Origin: an uncultured Dehalococcoidia bacterium
Lineage (GTDB): Bacteria > Chloroflexota > Dehalococcoidia > Lucifugimonadales > Australimonadaceae
Direction of reading: 5' to 3'
Length of the DNA: 64,000 bases
Assembly: GCA_958295525.1 (NCBI GenBank)
Contig: OY282355.1
Span: 2,041,931-2,105,930, forward strand
The position numbers were made by a program, and so were the translations under genes. Under the pieces are notes generated by a model. That model did no database searches and was not told the origin of the DNA. It saw only the letters and a program-made list of their open reading frames with translations. Positions within the stretch are counted from its first letter, which is position 1. Every line of letters starts with the position of its first letter. Below are positions 26,081 through 36,060 of the stretch, piece by piece.

Positions 26081-26839
26081 CTACTGCGCGGCCGCCGGAG
26101 CGCCGGCCGCTGCGGGCGCAGGCGCGGATTCGGCCGCTCGCCGCTCGCCGCGGTCGCCTCTGTCCCGGTCGCCGCCGCCGCGGTCGCCGCCGCCTCTGTC
26201 GCCTCTGTCGCGGTCGCCTCTGTCGCGGTCTCCGCGGTAGCCGCCCCTGTCTCTGTCGCCGCGTTCGCCTCTGTCACGGTCGCGCCGTGGGCTCGCCTCG
26301 CGGCGGAGGGGCGCCCGGCGGTCGGGCGCAGGGGGCAGCGACGCTCGCTGCGGCGCCTCTTCGCCGTCCGTCGGCGCGCCTTGCAACTGGCGCAGCCCCT
26401 GCAGCGCGGCTTGCACGACGTTGATCGGATTGCGGCTGCCCAACGCCTTGGCGACGACGTCTTTGGCGCCAAGCGCCTCCATTACCGCCCGAACCGCGCC
26501 TCCGGCCTTGATGCCCGCTCCCGGCTGGGCCGGACGCAGCAGCACCGTGGACGCGCGGAACTTGGTTGTCACCGCATACGGAATCGTCGAGCCGTTCAGC
26601 GCGATCGCCGTCATATCCTTGCGCGCGGTCGCCGCTCCCTTGCGGATGGCGTCCGGCACGGCTTTGCCTTTGCCGAAGCCGACGCCGACGCTGCCCTCGC
26701 CGTCTCCGACGACGACGACCGCGTTGAAGGTCAGGTTCCGTCCGCCCTTGACGACTTTGGCCACGCGGCGGATGTGCACGACCTTCTCTTGGAGGTCGGG
26801 CTGCTCTTCGTTGGAACGCTCCCGTTCGCTCGTCACCAT
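26081..26839 (-). CDS. rpsE: 30S ribosomal protein S5 with Arg/Asp/Gly-rich C-terminal tail
   Basis: Residues ~14-156 are S5 (LQEKVVHIRRVAKVVKGGR, VGDGEGSVGVGFGKGKAVP, AGGAVRAVMEALGAKDVVAK), at the mRNA entrance and involved in accuracy. A ~95-residue tail follows. Residues ~180-233 are short repeats of Arg, Asp and Gly such as [19 protein letters not shown], ending in an Ala/Pro stretch. Such RG-type repeats are typical of RNA-binding disordered regions. Normal S5 is about 165 residues. The frame is continuous to a single stop just before rpmD. Confidence 0.95.
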   Translation of the reverse strand: MVTSERERSNEEQPDLQEKVVHIRRVAKVVKGGRNLTFNAVVVVGDGEGSVGVGFGKGKAVPDAIRKGAATARKDMTAIALNGSTIPYAVTTKFRASTVLLRPAQPGAGIKAGGAVRAVMEALGAKDVVAKALGSRNPINVVQAALQGLRQLQGAPTDGEEAPQRASLPPAPDRRAPLRREASPRRDRDRGERGDRDRGGYRGDRDRGDRDRGDRGGGDRGGGDRDRGDRGERRAAESAPAPAAAGAPAAAQ

Positions 26840-26843
26840 ACGC

Positions 26844-27200
26844 CTACAACACCAGCCCTTCTTCCCGAGCGCCGTCGGCCAGCGCTTTCACGCGCCCGTG
26901 GTACTGATACCCGCCCCGGTCGAACACGACCGCCGACACGCCTTTCGCTTTGGCGCGCTCGGCGACCATCTTGCCCACTTGCTTGGCGGCGTCCGACTTG
27001 CGGGACTCGCCCTTGGGCAATTCCCGCGAACTCGCCGCCGCGATGGTGCGCCCCGAAGCGTCGTCTATCACCTGCGCGTAGGTGAACCGCGCGCTGCGGA
27101 ACACATTGAGCCTCGGACGCTCGCCCGTGCCGGACAACCGCCTCCGCAACCTGCGGTGGCGCGTGAGCCGCGCCGCCCGGCGTGTCTTGACTTTCGCCAT
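26844..27200 (-). CDS. rplR: 50S ribosomal protein L18
   Basis: 118 residues. 5S rRNA-binding protein. [41 protein letters not shown] and [20 protein letters not shown] are all family-typical. Spc-operon order kept. Confidence 0.98.
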   Translation of the reverse strand: MAKVKTRRAARLTRHRRLRRRLSGTGERPRLNVFRSARFTYAQVIDDASGRTIAAASSRELPKGESRKSDAAKQVGKMVAERAKAKGVSAVVFDRGGYQYHGRVKALADGAREEGLVL

Positions 27201-27204
27201 TTCG

Positions 27205-27744
27205 CTAAGCCCTCTTGCCTGCGGACTTCCCGGGCTTCAGACGGATCTGCTCGCCCGCGTACCGCACTCCTTTGCCTTTGTAGGCGTCCGGGGGGCGCAG
27301 GCGCCGTATGCGCGCCGCCTGTTCCCCGACCGCCTGCTTGTCTATGCCGCGCACGTGCACGCGGTTGTTCCCCTCCACCACGAACTCCACCCCTTCCATC
27401 GGGTCGATCACGACCGGATGGCTGAACCCCAACTGCAAGTTGACGGCGCGGCCTTGCGCTTGCACGCGGTAGCCGACGAGCTCCAGCGTCCGGGTGAAGC
27501 CGTCGCTCACGCCGGCGACCATATTGGCGACCAGCGCGCGCGTCAGCCCGTGCAGGGCGCGGTGGCGGCGTTCGTCCGTCGCTCGGGCGACCACGATTGC
27601 GCCGTCCTCTTCCCGCACCGTGATGCCGGGGCTGACGGTTTGGCGCAACTCGCCTTTCGCGCCCTTCACCACCACCTCATCGCCGGTCGCCTCCACTGAG
27701 ACGCCGCTGGGAATGGGAATGGGCTTTTTGCCGATTCGGGACAC
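27205..27744 (-). CDS. rplF: 50S ribosomal protein L6
   Basis: 179 residues, two tandem alpha/beta domains. [19 protein letters not shown] start and [16 protein letters not shown] close to the C-terminus mark L6, near the stalk base and sarcin-ricin loop. Confidence 0.98.
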   Translation of the reverse strand: MSRIGKKPIPIPSGVSVEATGDEVVVKGAKGELRQTVSPGITVREEDGAIVVARATDERRHRALHGLTRALVANMVAGVSDGFTRTLELVGYRVQAQGRAVNLQLGFSHPVVIDPMEGVEFVVEGNNRVHVRGIDKQAVGEQAARIRRLRPPDAYKGKGVRYAGEQIRLKPGKSAGKRA

Positions 27745-27753
27745 TTTGCGCTC

Positions 27754-28152
27754 CTACCAGACGTAGGCCATGAGTTCGCCGCCGATGCCCCGGCGGAACG
27801 CCTCGCGGCCCGTCATTATTCCCTGCGAGGTCGAGACGATGGAGATGCCGATGCCCCCGAAGGCGCGCGGCGCTTCCTTCTTCTGGACGTGGATCCGCAG
27901 ACCGGGCTTGCTCACGCGCTTCAGCCCCGCAATCGCGGGCTCCTGGTTCGCGTTGTAGCGCAACTGCAGGCGCAGCGAACTCTGCGGCGCCCGCTGCGTC
28001 ACGCTGTAGTCGGCGATGTAGCCTTCCCGTTTCAGGATCTCGGCGATGGACGCCTTCACCCTGGAGGAAGGCACGTCGACGTCGGGGTGACGGACGAGCA
28101 GTCCGTTCCGTATCCGGGTCAGCATATCCGCGATGGGGTCGGTCATCGTCAT
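27754..28152 (-). CDS. rpsH: 30S ribosomal protein S8
   Basis: 132 residues. MTMTDPIADMLTRIRNG start; the C-terminal SIVSTSQGIMTGREAFRRG block is the RNA-binding S8 signature. Two in-frame ATGs two codons apart exist; the first has a GAGG about nine bases ahead and gives the usual MTMTDP start. Confidence 0.98.
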   Translation of the reverse strand: MTMTDPIADMLTRIRNGLLVRHPDVDVPSSRVKASIAEILKREGYIADYSVTQRAPQSSLRLQLRYNANQEPAIAGLKRVSKPGLRIHVQKKEAPRAFGGIGISIVSTSQGIMTGREAFRRGIGGELMAYVW

Positions 28153-28162
28153 AGCGCTCGCC

Positions 28163-28348
28163 TCACCAACTCGCCTTCCGGACGCCCGGCAGGTGGCCGT
28201 TAAGCGCCATCTGGCGGAAGCAGACGCGGCACAGGCCCGCGAACCGTATGTACGCACGCGGCCTGGCGCAGCGGTTGCACCTGTTCATCGCGCGCGCCTT
28301 GTAGGGCGACGTCCGCTTCCACTTCGCAATTTTGCTCTTCTTCGCCAA
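28163..28348 (-). CDS. rpsN: 30S ribosomal protein S14, type Z
   Basis: 61-residue zinc form with ligands Cys24, Cys27, Cys40 and Cys43 (CNRC and CRVC), end GVRKASW. The short C+ type found in Gram-positives and Chloroflexota rather than the ~100-residue C- type. Confidence 0.98.
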   Translation of the reverse strand: MAKKSKIAKWKRTSPYKARAMNRCNRCARPRAYIRFAGLCRVCFRQMALNGHLPGVRKASW

Positions 28349-28362
28349 GGTTCCTCCGTCCC

Positions 28363-29208
28363 TTAGTTCGCCGCCGGGCGGGCGAACGGCATCCCCATTA
28401 ACTCGAGGAGCCGGAATCCCTCCGCGTCGGTGCGGGCGCTGGTGGCGATCACCACCTGGAATCCGCGCACGCGGTCAACGCTCCCGTAATCTATCTCAGG
28501 GAACACGATCTGCTCCCGAAAGCCGAGCGAGTAGTTTCCCCGCCCGTCGAAGGAATTCCGCGGCACGCCGCGAAAGTCTCTGATGCGCGGGAGCGCCGTC
28601 GAGATCATTCTGTCGAGGAACTCGTACATTCGCTTTCCGCGCAGCGTAACCATCACGCCAATGGATTGCCCCTCCCGAACCTTGAATCCCGCGACCGACT
28701 TGCTCGCTTTGGTGATGACGGGCTTCTGGCCGGTGATGACGGCTATGTGCTCCGGCGTCGTCTCGAGCGCGCGGCTGTTGGTCAGCCCTTCGCCGAGCCC
28801 GACGTTCAGAACGACCTTCTTCACCTCCGGCGCCTGCATCGGGCTCGCGTAGCCGAACTCGCGGATCATCTGGCCGCGAATCTCGGCGCGGTAGCGCTCC
28901 ATCAACCGGGGCGCCGCAGCGCGCTGGGGCGGGGCGGGTTCCGCTTGCTTCGGCGCGGCGCGGCGCGCGCGCGTCCGTCCCGCAGCGGGAGCGGCATCGC
29001 TCGCGTCCGGCGGCGCGGCATCGGCGGCGACCTCGACCGGCTGACCGGCGGCGGCGGCCCGGCTTCGGCGCGCCCGAGGCGCGGCGGCAGGAGCGGCAGG
29101 GGCGGCCTCGCCCGCCGCGCTGCGCTTGGGGCGCGCGGCCCGCTTCGGCTTCTCTTCGGCTGCCGCCCGCTCGGGGGCGGCTTCGGCGCTTTCGGCGTCT
29201 GTCGTCAA
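28363..29208 (-). CDS. rplE: 50S ribosomal protein L5 with ~98-residue N-terminal extension
   Basis: The C-terminal ~180 residues are L5 (RLMERYRAEIRGQMIREFGY, KVVLNVGLGEG, GQKPVITKASKSVAGFKVRE, RNSFDGRGNYSLG), which binds 5S rRNA in the central protuberance. In front lie about 98 residues rich in Ala, Arg, Pro and Glu. The chosen start is a TTG overlapping the rplX stop (TTGA), with GAGGGG eight bases ahead. An internal ATG at the core boundary (MERYRAE) could make a normal-length L5, but would leave a ~300-base untranslated gap in an otherwise tightly packed cluster. Confidence 0.9.
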   Translation of the reverse strand: MTTDAESAEAAPERAAAEEKPKRAARPKRSAAGEAAPAAPAAAPRARRSRAAAAGQPVEVAADAAPPDASDAAPAAGRTRARRAAPKQAEPAPPQRAAAPRLMERYRAEIRGQMIREFGYASPMQAPEVKKVVLNVGLGEGLTNSRALETTPEHIAVITGQKPVITKASKSVAGFKVREGQSIGVMVTLRGKRMYEFLDRMISTALPRIRDFRGVPRNSFDGRGNYSLGFREQIVFPEIDYGSVDRVRGFQVVIATSARTDAEGFRLLELMGMPFARPAAN

Positions 29209-29525
29209 CTGAACATCCCCTCGCACTTCTTGCACATACGCGACTTCCTGCCGTCCTCCAGCGCTTTGATCGCTATGCGCGTCGGCTTCGCGCAGGCTGG
29301 GCAGACCGGCATCAGTTTCGCGGCGTGGATAGGCATCTCTTTCTCGATGATGCCCGCTTGCCGCGCGCCCTCCGCGCCTGCGCGCAGGTGACGCTTCACG
29401 ACGTTCACGCCCTCCACCAGCGCTTTGCCGCTGTCCGGCAGCATACGCTGAATCTTGCCGCGCTTACCCTTGTCGCGCCCGGCGATCACCATCACTTCGT
29501 CGTCGCGCTGCAGCCGCGCCGTCAT
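29205..29525 (-). CDS. rplX: 50S ribosomal protein L24 with zinc-ribbon C-terminus
   Basis: 106 residues. KOW domain start (QRDDEVMVIAGRDKGKRGKI), a primary assembly initiator at the tunnel exit. The C-terminal half has two CxxC pairs (CPAC and CKKC), i.e. a probable zinc site. Overlaps rplN by one base (TAATG). Confidence 0.97.
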   Translation of the reverse strand: MTARLQRDDEVMVIAGRDKGKRGKIQRMLPDSGKALVEGVNVVKRHLRAGAEGARQAGIIEKEMPIHAAKLMPVCPACAKPTRIAIKALEDGRKSRMCKKCEGMFS

Positions 29526-29893
29526 TACAGCACCTCCGGGGCTAGGGAGACGATCCGCATAAAGTTGCGCTCGCGCAACTCGCGGGCCACCGGGCCGAAG
29601 ATCCGCGTTCCGCGCGGCGTCTCCGCTTGCGTCAGGATAACCGCCGCGTTGTCGTCAAAGCGAATGGTGGAGCCGTCGGGCCGCTTGGTGACCGCGCTCG
29701 TCCGAACGACCACGGCGCGGACAATTTCGCCCTTCTTCACCGCGCTGTTGGGCTGCGCGTGCTTCACCGACGCGACGATCACATCGCCCACCCGGGCGTA
29801 GCGCCTGCGCGTCCCGCCCGGGATGTTGAAGCACATAATCTCTTTGGCGCCGGAGTTGTCGGCCACGTTGAGGCGCGTCTGCGGCTGAATCAC
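29525..29893 (-). CDS. rplN: 50S ribosomal protein L14
   Basis: 122 residues. [20 protein letters not shown] start, [20 protein letters not shown] and [10 protein letters not shown] are diagnostic; L14 contributes to inter-subunit bridges. Begins with GTG overlapping the S17 stop (GTGA), so its translation is coupled to ribosomes that have read the whole acidic S17 tail. Confidence 0.98.
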   Translation of the reverse strand: MIQPQTRLNVADNSGAKEIMCFNIPGGTRRRYARVGDVIVASVKHAQPNSAVKKGEIVRAVVVRTSAVTKRPDGSTIRFDDNAAVILTQAETPRGTRIFGPVARELRERNFMRIVSLAPEVL

Positions 29894-30882
29894 GACGTCT
29901 TCTCCGCGCTTTGCGACTCCGCGCCGGCCCCCGGCTCCGCAGCCGTTCCGCCGTCGGCGGCTTCTTCCGCCGGCTCCGCAGCCGCGAGGTCAGTCTCCGC
30001 GTCGGTCTCTTCCGCAACGGGCTCCGCCGCGGCTTCCGGCTCATCCGCCTCTTCCTGCGCGACGGGCTCCTCGGCGGCGGATTCGGCCTCGCCAGCCGCG
30101 TCATCCGCAACGGCCTCAGCCTCCTCGGCTACGGATTCTTCTTGCGCGACGGGCTCCTCGGCGGCGGATTCGGCCTCGCCAGCCGCGTCATCCGCAACGG
30201 CCTCAGCCTCCTCGGCTACGGACTCTTCTTGCGCGACGGACTCCTCGGCGGCGGGCTCGGCTTCGCCAGCCGCATTACCCGCGTCGGCCTCAGCCTCAGG
30301 CGCCTCGGCGGCGGCTTCCGGTTCGCCGCCTGCGTCATCGCCAGGAGATTCCACCGCTAGCGCTTCCTCGTCCGCGGATTCTTCCGCAACGGCCTCTTCC
30401 GGCGCGGCTTCCTCGGCAGCGGGCTCTTCTTCCTGCGTCTCCGGTTCGTCAGCCGTTTCCCCGGCGGCGGGCGCAATCTCCTCGACGGCGTCCGTCTCCC
30501 CGCCGGTTTGCGGCTCGCCGGCGCCGACGGCGACCGCCGCCGCGACCACGGCCTCGACCGCAGGCTCGGGTTCCGGCGCGGGTTCGGGTTCCGGCTCGAC
30601 CACCGCCAGCGCCGCCACGACCTCTTCGCGCTGGAGGAGTTCGGCGACGCGCCAGCGTTTCGTGCGCGAGAGCGGGCGCGTTTCGATCAGCCGCACCACG
30701 TCGCCCACTTGGTAGGCGTTGCCCTCGTCGTGCGCCTTGAACTTTTTCACGCGGCGCACGGACTTGTGGTAGAGCGGATGGGGAACGCGGCGCTCTATGG
30801 CGACCACGACGGTTTTGTCCATCGCGTCGCTCACCACGCGCCCGACGCGGCTTTTGCGGCGGGCTTCAAGGTCGGTTGTCAT
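29890..30882 (-). CDS. rpsQ: 30S ribosomal protein S17 with a ~240-residue acidic repetitive tail
   Basis: Residues ~8-88 are S17 ([54 protein letters not shown]), a primary 16S-binding protein of the body. From ~90 to 330 the frame runs on into Glu/Ala/Val/Asp-rich sequence with one lysine near its end and no arginine. It includes a [11 protein letters not shown] stretch and three tandem copies of a 29-residue unit (87 bases; period seen at 30061, 30148 and 30235). Normal S17 is about 85 residues, so this protein is nearly four times the usual length. No frame break separates the parts, and rplN starts within its stop codon. Confidence 0.95.
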   Translation of the reverse strand: MTTDLEARRKSRVGRVVSDAMDKTVVVAIERRVPHPLYHKSVRRVKKFKAHDEGNAYQVGDVVRLIETRPLSRTKRWRVAELLQREEVVAALAVVEPEPEPAPEPEPAVEAVVAAAVAVGAGEPQTGGETDAVEEIAPAAGETADEPETQEEEPAAEEAAPEEAVAEESADEEALAVESPGDDAGGEPEAAAEAPEAEADAGNAAGEAEPAAEESVAQEESVAEEAEAVADDAAGEAESAAEEPVAQEESVAEEAEAVADDAAGEAESAAEEPVAQEEADEPEAAAEPVAEETDAETDLAAAEPAEEAADGGTAAEPGAGAESQSAEKTS

Positions 30883-31088
30883 AGCCCGCCCTCCCGGAGT
30901 TCGCGCTCACGCGCCACCGTCAGAATGTGCGCCAAGCGGCGCTTCGCGTTCCGCAACTCCGACGGATCGGAGAGCTGCCGCGTGGCCACCTTGAAGCGCA
31001 GGTTCATCAGTTCCAAGCGCGTGTTGAACTCCTCCTCTTTGAGGCGTTCGTCCGACAGCGCGCGCGCCGTTTCGATCTTCGGTCTCAT
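30879..31088 (-). CDS. rpmC: 50S ribosomal protein L29
   Basis: 69-residue helical hairpin. [23 protein letters not shown] then [20 protein letters not shown] are diagnostic. Next to the tunnel exit with L23. Its stop overlaps the rpsQ start by four bases. Confidence 0.97.
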   Translation of the reverse strand: MRPKIETARALSDERLKEEEFNTRLELMNLRFKVATRQLSDPSELRNAKRRLAHILTVARERELREGGL

Positions 31089-31102
31089 CGCTTCCCACGC
31101 CG

Positions 31103-31528
31103 CTAGTTGACGACCAGCGGCTCCTCTCTGCTGACCATTCGCGTCTGCACCGGCATCTTCTGGGCGGCGCGGGACAGCGCCGCTTTCGCCAGTTCCGCCG
31201 ACACGCCCCCAACCTCGTACATTACGCGCCCGGGCTTGACCAGCGCGACCCAGGCGTCCACGGGCCCCTTGCCGCCGCCCTGCCGCGTCTCCGCAGGCTT
31301 GCGGGTGATCGGCTTGGCCGGAAACACCCGAATCCAAACCTGCCCGCCTCGCCGGAGGTGGCGCGTGATGGCGCGGCGGCCCGCCTCGATCTGGCGCGCC
31401 GTAACCCACCCCGCGTCCAGCGACTTCAATCCGAAGTCGCCGAACCGCACGGAACTGCCGCGCGTCGCGACGCCGCGCATCCGGCCCCGGTGCTGCTTGC
31501 GGTATTTCGTCCGCTTAGGCTGAAGCAT
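31103..31528 (-). CDS. rplP: 50S ribosomal protein L16
   Basis: 141 residues. [19 protein letters not shown] start, [18 protein letters not shown] and [16 protein letters not shown]. Near the A-site tRNA elbow. Its start lies 14 bases inside the end of rpsC. Confidence 0.98.
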   Translation of the reverse strand: MLQPKRTKYRKQHRGRMRGVATRGSSVRFGDFGLKSLDAGWVTARQIEAGRRAITRHLRRGGQVWIRVFPAKPITRKPAETRQGGGKGPVDAWVALVKPGRVMYEVGGVSAELAKAALSRAAQKMPVQTRMVSREEPLVVN

Positions 31529-32396
31529 TCGCCGCCTCCTCGCCGTCCGCGTTCGCCGATCCCGTATGCGCGTTCGCGCCGTCTCCGGCGTCCGCCGCGA
31601 CGTTCGCAGGCGCGCTTTCCGTCGCGGCGGGGGGAGCCTCCGCCCCCGGCGCCGCTATGGATGGGGCCGGAGGGGCGGCGGCCTGCGCCGCGAGGGCCTC
31701 TTGCGCCGCCGCGACGACCTCCGCCGAAACCTCAGGCGCCGCCGGTTGCGGGCGCTCCGGCTCCTTGAGCACGTCGCCCCGGTAAATCCAAACCTTCACG
31801 CCGATGCGCCCCATTGTCGTGTTCGCTTCGGCGAGCCCGTAGTCTATGTCGGCGCGGAGCGTGTGGAGGGGCACGCGCCCGTCCATCACCTTCTCGCGCC
31901 GCGCGATTTCGGCGCCGCCCAAGCGTCCGGACACCATCACCTTGATGCCCCGCGCGCCCGCTTGCATCGAGCGCATCACGGCCTGCCGCGTCGCCCGGCG
32001 GTACATCACGCGCCGCTCCAGTTGGTCGGCCACGCTGCGCGCCACCAGGAAGGCGTCCAACTCCGGCTGGCGTATCTCCAGCACGTTCAGGCGCACGCGC
32101 TTGCCTCCCGCGGCCTTCTCGATGACTTTCCGCAACTCGTCCACGCGCTGCCCGCCACGCCCGATCACGATGCCGGGACGCGCCGTGTGCACGTTGACCG
32201 TCAGGTCCTGCGAACTGCGCTCGATCTCCACCCGGGAGATGCCCGCCTCGACGTACTGCTTGCGGATCACCTCGCGGATGTTCCAGTCCTCGATGACGTT
32301 GGCCGAGTACTGTTTCGCGCTCCCCGCGAACCAGCGCGACTGCCACTCCCGGATAACGCCCAGGCGGAAACCGATCGGATGCGTCTTGTGTCCCAC
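31515..32396 (-). CDS. rpsC: 30S ribosomal protein S3 with Ala-rich C-terminal tail
   Basis: Residues ~1-213 are S3: [18 protein letters not shown] start, KH domain with [17 protein letters not shown], and [14 protein letters not shown]3 lines the mRNA entrance. About 79 further residues follow, rich in Ala, Pro, Glu and Asn, mildly acidic and without clear unit repeats. S3 is normally ~215-230 residues. The final 14 bases overlap rplP. Confidence 0.96.
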   Translation of the reverse strand: MGHKTHPIGFRLGVIREWQSRWFAGSAKQYSANVIEDWNIREVIRKQYVEAGISRVEIERSSQDLTVNVHTARPGIVIGRGGQRVDELRKVIEKAAGGKRVRLNVLEIRQPELDAFLVARSVADQLERRVMYRRATRQAVMRSMQAGARGIKVMVSGRLGGAEIARREKVMDGRVPLHTLRADIDYGLAEANTTMGRIGVKVWIYRGDVLKEPERPQPAAPEVSAEVVAAAQEALAAQAAAPPAPSIAAPGAEAPPAATESAPANVAADAGDGANAHTGSANADGEEAANASA

Positions 32397-32398
32397 GC

Positions 32399-32737
32399 CT
32401 AGTCTCCCTGCTCGTCCACGACGATGGTGATGTGGCTCGCCTGCCGCCGAACGCGGCCCATCCTGCCCCGCGAGCGGGCGCGCATACGCCGCGCCTGCAC
32501 CGCCTGGTTGGCGAACGCCGAAACCACCACAAGCCGCGTCGGGTCCATCCCCTCGTTGTTCTCGGCGTTGGCCGCCGCCGACTTCAGCAACTTCCGCACC
32601 TGCTCGGCGGTCGGCCCCGGCTGAAACCGCAACTCGTCTATCGCGGCCTGCGCCGGGCGGCCTTGCAGCGCCCGCAGCAACGGGCGCACCCGCTTCGGCG
32701 ATATGCCGATCTGTTTCCCCAGCGCGCGAACCGCCAT
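32399..32737 (-). CDS. rplV: 50S ribosomal protein L22
   Basis: 112 residues. [20 protein letters not shown], then the beta-hairpin region [19 protein letters not shown] that reaches into the exit tunnel. Ends [11 protein letters not shown]. Tightly packed between rpsS and rpsC. Confidence 0.98.
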   Translation of the reverse strand: MAVRALGKQIGISPKRVRPLLRALQGRPAQAAIDELRFQPGPTAEQVRKLLKSAAANAENNEGMDPTRLVVVSAFANQAVQARRMRARSRGRMGRVRRQASHITIVVDEQGD

Positions 32738-32740
32738 CGC

Positions 32741-33028
32741 CTACCGCCTCACCGACGACTGCCGCTCGGACTTCGAGATGTGCCCCCGGAACGTCCGCGT
32801 CGGCGCGAACTCGCCCAACTTGTGCCCCACCATGTTCTCCGTCACGAACACCGGGATGTGGCGCCTGCCGTCGTGCACCGCGATCGTCATGCCGAGCATA
32901 TCCGGCATAATCGTGGAGGCGCGCGACCAGGTGCGGATCACGACCTTCGACTCGGTGTGCTGCGCCCGCGTAACCTTCTTGGCCAGTTTCGGATGCACGT
33001 AGGGGCCCTTCTTCACGGAACGGGACAT
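32741..33028 (-). CDS. rpsS: 30S ribosomal protein S19
   Basis: 95 residues. [19 protein letters not shown] start; [19 protein letters not shown] and [20 protein letters not shown] are canonical. Binds the 30S head with S13. Start chosen for the standard N-terminus; it lies two bases after rplB. Confidence 0.98.
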   Translation of the reverse strand: MSRSVKKGPYVHPKLAKKVTRAQHTESKVVIRTWSRASTIMPDMLGMTIAVHDGRRHIPVFVTENMVGHKLGEFAPTRTFRGHISKSERQSSVRR

Positions 33029-33030
33029 AA

Positions 33031-33861
33031 CTACCGCTTCCTCCTGTCGCGCGCGATGAACACGTCCGTGTGCATCCGGCGGCGCGTCTTCGGTCCCAGC
33101 GCGGGCTTGCCCCACGGCGTCTTCGGATGCGTCATCCCAATGCCTGCGCGGCCTTCGCCGCCGCCGTGCGGGTGATCGCTCGGGTTCATCGCGGTTCCCC
33201 GCGTGTGCGGACGCTTCCCCTTATGGCGGTTCCGCCCGGCCTTGCCGAGCGAGGCGTTCTTGTGCTCGGGATTCCCCACTTGCCCTATCGTTGCGAACCC
33301 TGCGCTCGGCACGCGCCGAATCTGGCCGGACGGCAGCCGCAGCAGCGCGAAACGCTCGTCCCGCGCCAGCAACTGCGCTCCCGTCCCCGCGCCGCGGCAC
33401 ATTTGGCCGCCGCGGCCCGGTTGCAACTCGATGTTGTGCACTTGCGTGCCCGTCGGAATCGCCGAAAGCGGCAGCGCGTTCCCCACTTTGATCTCCGCGC
33501 CCGGCCCCGACATCAGCCGGTCGTTCACCTTCACCCCGTTCGGGGCGAGAATGTAGCGCCGCTCGCCGTCCGCGTACACCAGCAGCGCGATGCGCGCCGA
33601 GCGGTTCGGGTCGTACTCGATGGACTCGACCCGGCAGGGAATCCCCGCCTTGTCGCGTTTGAAGTCCACGTCGCGCCAGGCGCGCTTCGCCCCGCCTCCG
33701 CGGTGGCGGACGGTCATCTTGCCGCGAGCGTTCCGCCCCCCGCTCTTCCGAAGCCCCTTCGTCAGCGGCTTGTGAGGCGCGCGGCGCGTCACCTCCGAAA
33801 AGTCGGGGCGCACCGCCGCGCGGACTCCCGCGCTTGTTGGCCGCAGTCGCTTCAACGGCAT
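33031..33861 (-). CDS. rplB: 50S ribosomal protein L2
   Basis: 276 residues. Essential for subunit association and the peptidyl transferase centre. Central RNA-binding fold ([34 protein letters not shown]) and the C-terminal [15 protein letters not shown] carrying the conserved histidine, ending in a basic tail. Confidence 0.98.
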   Translation of the reverse strand: MPLKRLRPTSAGVRAAVRPDFSEVTRRAPHKPLTKGLRKSGGRNARGKMTVRHRGGGAKRAWRDVDFKRDKAGIPCRVESIEYDPNRSARIALLVYADGERRYILAPNGVKVNDRLMSGPGAEIKVGNALPLSAIPTGTQVHNIELQPGRGGQMCRGAGTGAQLLARDERFALLRLPSGQIRRVPSAGFATIGQVGNPEHKNASLGKAGRNRHKGKRPHTRGTAMNPSDHPHGGGEGRAGIGMTHPKTPWGKPALGPKTRRRMHTDVFIARDRRKR

Positions 33862-33863
33862 CG

Positions 33864-34151
33864 CTACGCTCCCTCGAACAACTGGATCGTTCCGCCTGCG
33901 GCGAGGGTCACGATCGCTTTCTTCGTCGCGGGCGTGCGAAGCCAGCGACCGTTCCGCAAACGCCGGTTCTCGCCCGGGGTATGCACGATGTTCACGCTCT
34001 TGACCTTCACTTCGTAAGCCCGCTGCACCGCCTCCCGCACCTGCGCCTTGTTCGCGGTCGGCAGCACCTCGAAGACGTACTTGTTCTGCTCTTGCAGCAG
34101 CGTGGACTTCTCCGTTATCAGCGGGCGCTTCAGCGCCTGAAAGACGTGCAT
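33864..34151 (-). CDS. rplW: 50S ribosomal protein L23
   Basis: 95 residues. [22 protein letters not shown] start and [20 protein letters not shown] region are L23, the docking site for trigger factor and SRP. ATG overlaps the rplD stop by one base. Confidence 0.98.
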   Translation of the reverse strand: MHVFQALKRPLITEKSTLLQEQNKYVFEVLPTANKAQVREAVQRAYEVKVKSVNIVHTPGENRRLRNGRWLRTPATKKAIVTLAAGGTIQLFEGA

Positions 34152-34801
34152 TACGCGGCCTCCGCTTTCCGCACGCGCCGCGTGTCCGACCAGATTTCGC
34201 CGGCCCGCCGCGCCGCTTCCGGGCTGATCAGCACCGCGTCGTAGCGCAGCAGATCCAGCGTGTTCAGCAGATCGGCGCGAATCGCCTTGACGCGGTTGAT
34301 GTTCCGCGCCGCGAGCCCCGCCTGCGACTCCGCTCCCGTCACGACGAGCGCGGACCCTGTCACGCCGAACGCCGCGAGCGTCTCCGCCATCGCGCGCGTC
34401 TTCTTCTCGATTTCGTCCAAGCCTTCCACGACGAACAGCCGCTCCGCCGACGCCTTGCCGGAAAGCGCCGCGCGAATCGCCTGCCGGCGCATGCGCTTCG
34501 GCATACGCTGCCGGTGCGAGCGCGGCGACGGCCCGAAAGCCACCCCGCCCCCGCGATGGTGCGGCGACTTCCACGAACCTTGCCGCGCGCGCCCCGTCCC
34601 CTTCTGCGAAAACGGCTTCCGCCCGGTTCCGCTCACCTGCCCCCGCGTCAGCGTGCTGCTGGAGCCCCGCCGCTGATTCGCCCGGTGATACACGAGCGCC
34701 TGATGCAGCAACTCCGCGTTCTCCGGCGCGCCGAAAACGACGTCGCTGACCTCCAGCGTCCCCGTCTCGCTCGCATTCAGATCGTATTGCGGCAACTGCA
34801 T
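34151..34801 (-). CDS. rplD: 50S ribosomal protein L4
   Basis: 216 residues. The loop extending into the tunnel is seen as [19 protein letters not shown] and [17 protein letters not shown]. The C-terminal alpha/beta domain is typical. In E. coli L4 represses the S10 operon; no matching leader was recognised here. Confidence 0.98.
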   Translation of the reverse strand: MQLPQYDLNASETGTLEVSDVVFGAPENAELLHQALVYHRANQRRGSSSTLTRGQVSGTGRKPFSQKGTGRARQGSWKSPHHRGGGVAFGPSPRSHRQRMPKRMRRQAIRAALSGKASAERLFVVEGLDEIEKKTRAMAETLAAFGVTGSALVVTGAESQAGLAARNINRVKAIRADLLNTLDLLRYDAVLISPEAARRAGEIWSDTRRVRKAEAA

Positions 34802-35697
34802 TAGGAGCGCTCCCCTTCCCCGCCTGCGCCATCGCTGGAAGGCGCCCCCTCTTCCGCGGCAGGCTCCTCGGCGGCGTCCGCCGCCGCACCAGACTCCGCC
34901 TCGCCCGCAGGCTCTTCGGCAACATCCGCCTCCGCCGCAGGCTCCTCGACCGCATCAGCCTCGGCGGCGGGCTCGGGCTCAACGGCGACGGCGGACTCTT
35001 CCGGTTTCGCCGCGACCGCCGACCCCAGCATCTCCACGATCTCAGGCTCGATGCGCTCCGACACCGGAACGCCGTGCGCGTAGCGAATCATCACCATCGT
35101 ATTGCGCGAGCCCGGAACGGGGCCGCGCACGAACAGCAAGTTGCGCTCCGCATCCACCAACTCCACCCGCAACTTGCGGACCGTCTTGCGCTTGTTCCCC
35201 ATATGCCCGGGCATTTTCTTGCCCTTCAGCACGCGCCCGGGATACGTTCCCGCTCCGATGGAGCCGACCGCCCGTCCGCGGTCGCCCTGTCCGTGCGTCT
35301 TCTGTCCGCCCCCGAAGCCGTGGCGTTTCATCGCGCCCTGGAAGCCGCGCCCTTTCGTCGTGGACACCACGTCCACGAAGTCGCCGGACTGGAACAGGCT
35401 GACGCGCAGCCGCTGCCCGACCCGGTAGGCCGAGACGTCGTCCGCCTCGAACTCGCGCAACCGCCGAACCCGCGCGCCGGACGCCGCGAGGTGCCCCGCC
35501 GCAGGCTTGTTCAACTGCTTCACGTCGCCGTAGCCGATCTGCACGGCCTCGTACCCGTCCCGCGCCTTCGTCCGAATCTGCGTAACCACGCACGGCCCGA
35601 CTTCCAGCGCCGTAACGGGAACGACCCGCGCCTCCGCCCCGAAGAGGTGCGTCATCCCGATCTTTTTGCCAAGCAACCCTTCGATCATCGCGCTCAC
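34801..35697 (-). CDS. rplC: 50S ribosomal protein L3 with ~70-residue acidic C-terminal tail
   Basis: Residues ~5-227 are L3 ([53 protein letters not shown]), a primary assembly protein near the peptidyl transferase centre. From ~228 to 298 a Glu/Ala/Asp-rich tail follows, with imperfect repeats of EEPAAEAD-like blocks. The start is a GTG overlapping the rpsJ stop (GTGA); the ATG three codons later (MIEGLLG) is an equally good alternative, since it gives the commonest L3 N-terminus. Confidence 0.96.
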   Translation of the reverse strand: MSAMIEGLLGKKIGMTHLFGAEARVVPVTALEVGPCVVTQIRTKARDGYEAVQIGYGDVKQLNKPAAGHLAASGARVRRLREFEADDVSAYRVGQRLRVSLFQSGDFVDVVSTTKGRGFQGAMKRHGFGGGQKTHGQGDRGRAVGSIGAGTYPGRVLKGKKMPGHMGNKRKTVRKLRVELVDAERNLLFVRGPVPGSRNTMVMIRYAHGVPVSERIEPEIVEMLGSAVAAKPEESAVAVEPEPAAEADAVEEPAAEADVAEEPAGEAESGAAADAAEEPAAEEGAPSSDGAGGEGERS

Positions 35698-36047
35698 AAC
35701 TTAATGGAAATGTCCACGCCCGCCGGCATCTGCAGCCGGGTCAGCGCGTCTATCGTCTTGGAGTTCGGCTCGAGAATGTCCACCAGCCGCTTGTGCGTCC
35801 GCAATTCGAAATGCTCCCGCGAGTCCTTGTCGATGTGCGGGGAGCGAATCACGCAAAACCGCTTGATCCGCGTCGGCAACGGCACCGGCCCCGCCGCCGC
35901 CGCGCCTGTCCGCTCCGCGGCCTCCACGATCTGCGCCGACGACTGGTCAACCAGTTTGTGGTCGAACGCGCGCAGAATGATGCGCACCTTCTGCCCGGCC
36001 CCGGCCGATTGGCCGGCTCGCGCCCGCGGAATTGCCTGTTCCACCAC
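35694..36047 (-). CDS. rpsJ: 30S ribosomal protein S10 (NusE)
   Basis: 117 residues. Core [22 protein letters not shown], then [21 protein letters not shown] and the end [16 protein letters not shown]. Also the NusG partner in antitermination. A ~17-residue Ala/Arg/Gly N-terminal extension precedes the usual start. Begins with GTG (AGGGA upstream), and a second GTG follows directly. Confidence 0.97.
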   Translation of the reverse strand: MVEQAIPRARAGQSAGAGQKVRIILRAFDHKLVDQSSAQIVEAAERTGAAAAGPVPLPTRIKRFCVIRSPHIDKDSREHFELRTHKRLVDILEPNSKTIDALTRLQMPAGVDISIKL

Positions 36048-36060
36048 GATCCCTAGTCTC

